A program made the translations under genes and the position numbers. A DNA stretch of 64,000 nt from Amaranthus tricolor (lineage: Eukaryota > Streptophyta > Magnoliopsida > Caryophyllales > Amaranthaceae), in the NCBI RefSeq assembly GCF_026212465.1, contig NC_080060.1, forward strand, positions 611,501 to 675,500, read 5' to 3'. The notes under the pieces are model-generated. The model saw only the letters and a list, made by a program, of their open reading frames with translations, was not told the DNA's origin and ran no database searches. Positions 63,895 through 64,000 of this stretch are shown here, one piece after another; position 1 is the stretch's first letter; every line of letters starts with the position of its first letter.

Positions 63895-64000
63895 CCATTA
63901 GCCAAACCACTAAGTGGTTCCCACCCTAGGTGGGGTTTGGGATCAGATTTACACAACCTTATTGTTTCACTTCATGTGAAGAGGTTGTAGGAAATAGATT
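63895..64000 (-). mobile_element. SINE 3′ part at the window edge
   Basis: The minus strand gives CTACAACCTCTTCACATGAA, AATAAGGTTGTGTAAATCTG, then AACCCCACCTAGGGTGGGAA. It has the same order as the SINE in intron 4 of lectin kinase copy 1. The element is cut by the window end. Confidence 0.6.

Larger units (their letters stand above)
62812..64000 (+). other. First intron (partial) of the C2/GRAM gene
   Basis: No coding sequence is recognised. Contains the 29-bp tandem repeat (63638–63718) and a SINE at the right edge. The frame at 63710–63901 has no recognisable domain. Confidence 0.55.

Overview
The window is nuclear DNA of a flowering plant, almost certainly a eudicot. Evidence: very AT-rich spacers; split genes with GT–AG introns; receptor-like kinases of plant-only classes; and plant-type transposons (MULE, CACTA, hAT, TRIM, SINE). 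I cannot fix the species.

Genes judged intact are few and all on the + strand. (1) An LRR receptor kinase of the RGI/RGF-receptor type (11875–15625, two exons). (2) A bL12-type ribosomal protein with an organelle presequence, probably mitochondrial (31832–32398). (3, 4) Two tandem G-type lectin receptor kinases (46009–52066 and 54299–59548). Each has eight exons with matching phases and a cysteine-rich WAK/GUB-like module between the PAN domain and the membrane segment. (5) The first coding exon of a C2/GRAM-type protein (62451–62811) that runs off the right edge.

Most of the rest is transposon. The largest block, about 35.58–44.85 kb, is one Mutator-like element with two converging genes: a decayed plant-mobile-domain (PMD/MAIN-like) gene on + and a decayed FAR1/MULE-type transposase with a C-terminal OTU protease domain on −. 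Each gene starts from a TATA-bearing terminal inverted repeat, followed by a hairpin with a CAGTCGC core and long (TTA/TAA)n arrays. A gene-less 864-bp relative at 8222–9085 keeps only those parts. A CACTA element (37942–39982, target duplication GCC) has split the PMD gene. Further elements with clear ends are a 3.5-kb hAT (18316–21841, 8-bp duplication CTCTAGCC), a 3.26-kb long-TIR MULE (24966–28229) and a 1.75-kb hAT-like element nested in it (26207–27954).

A TRIM retroelement family (72-bp LTR, iMet-type primer site) recurs at least eight times, several times inside or beside the lectin-kinase genes; one solo LTR makes up half of a kinase intron. The stretches 1–7 kb, 15.6–18.3 kb, 21.9–24.7 kb, 32.7–35.0 kb and 59.6–62.4 kb hold no gene I can support.
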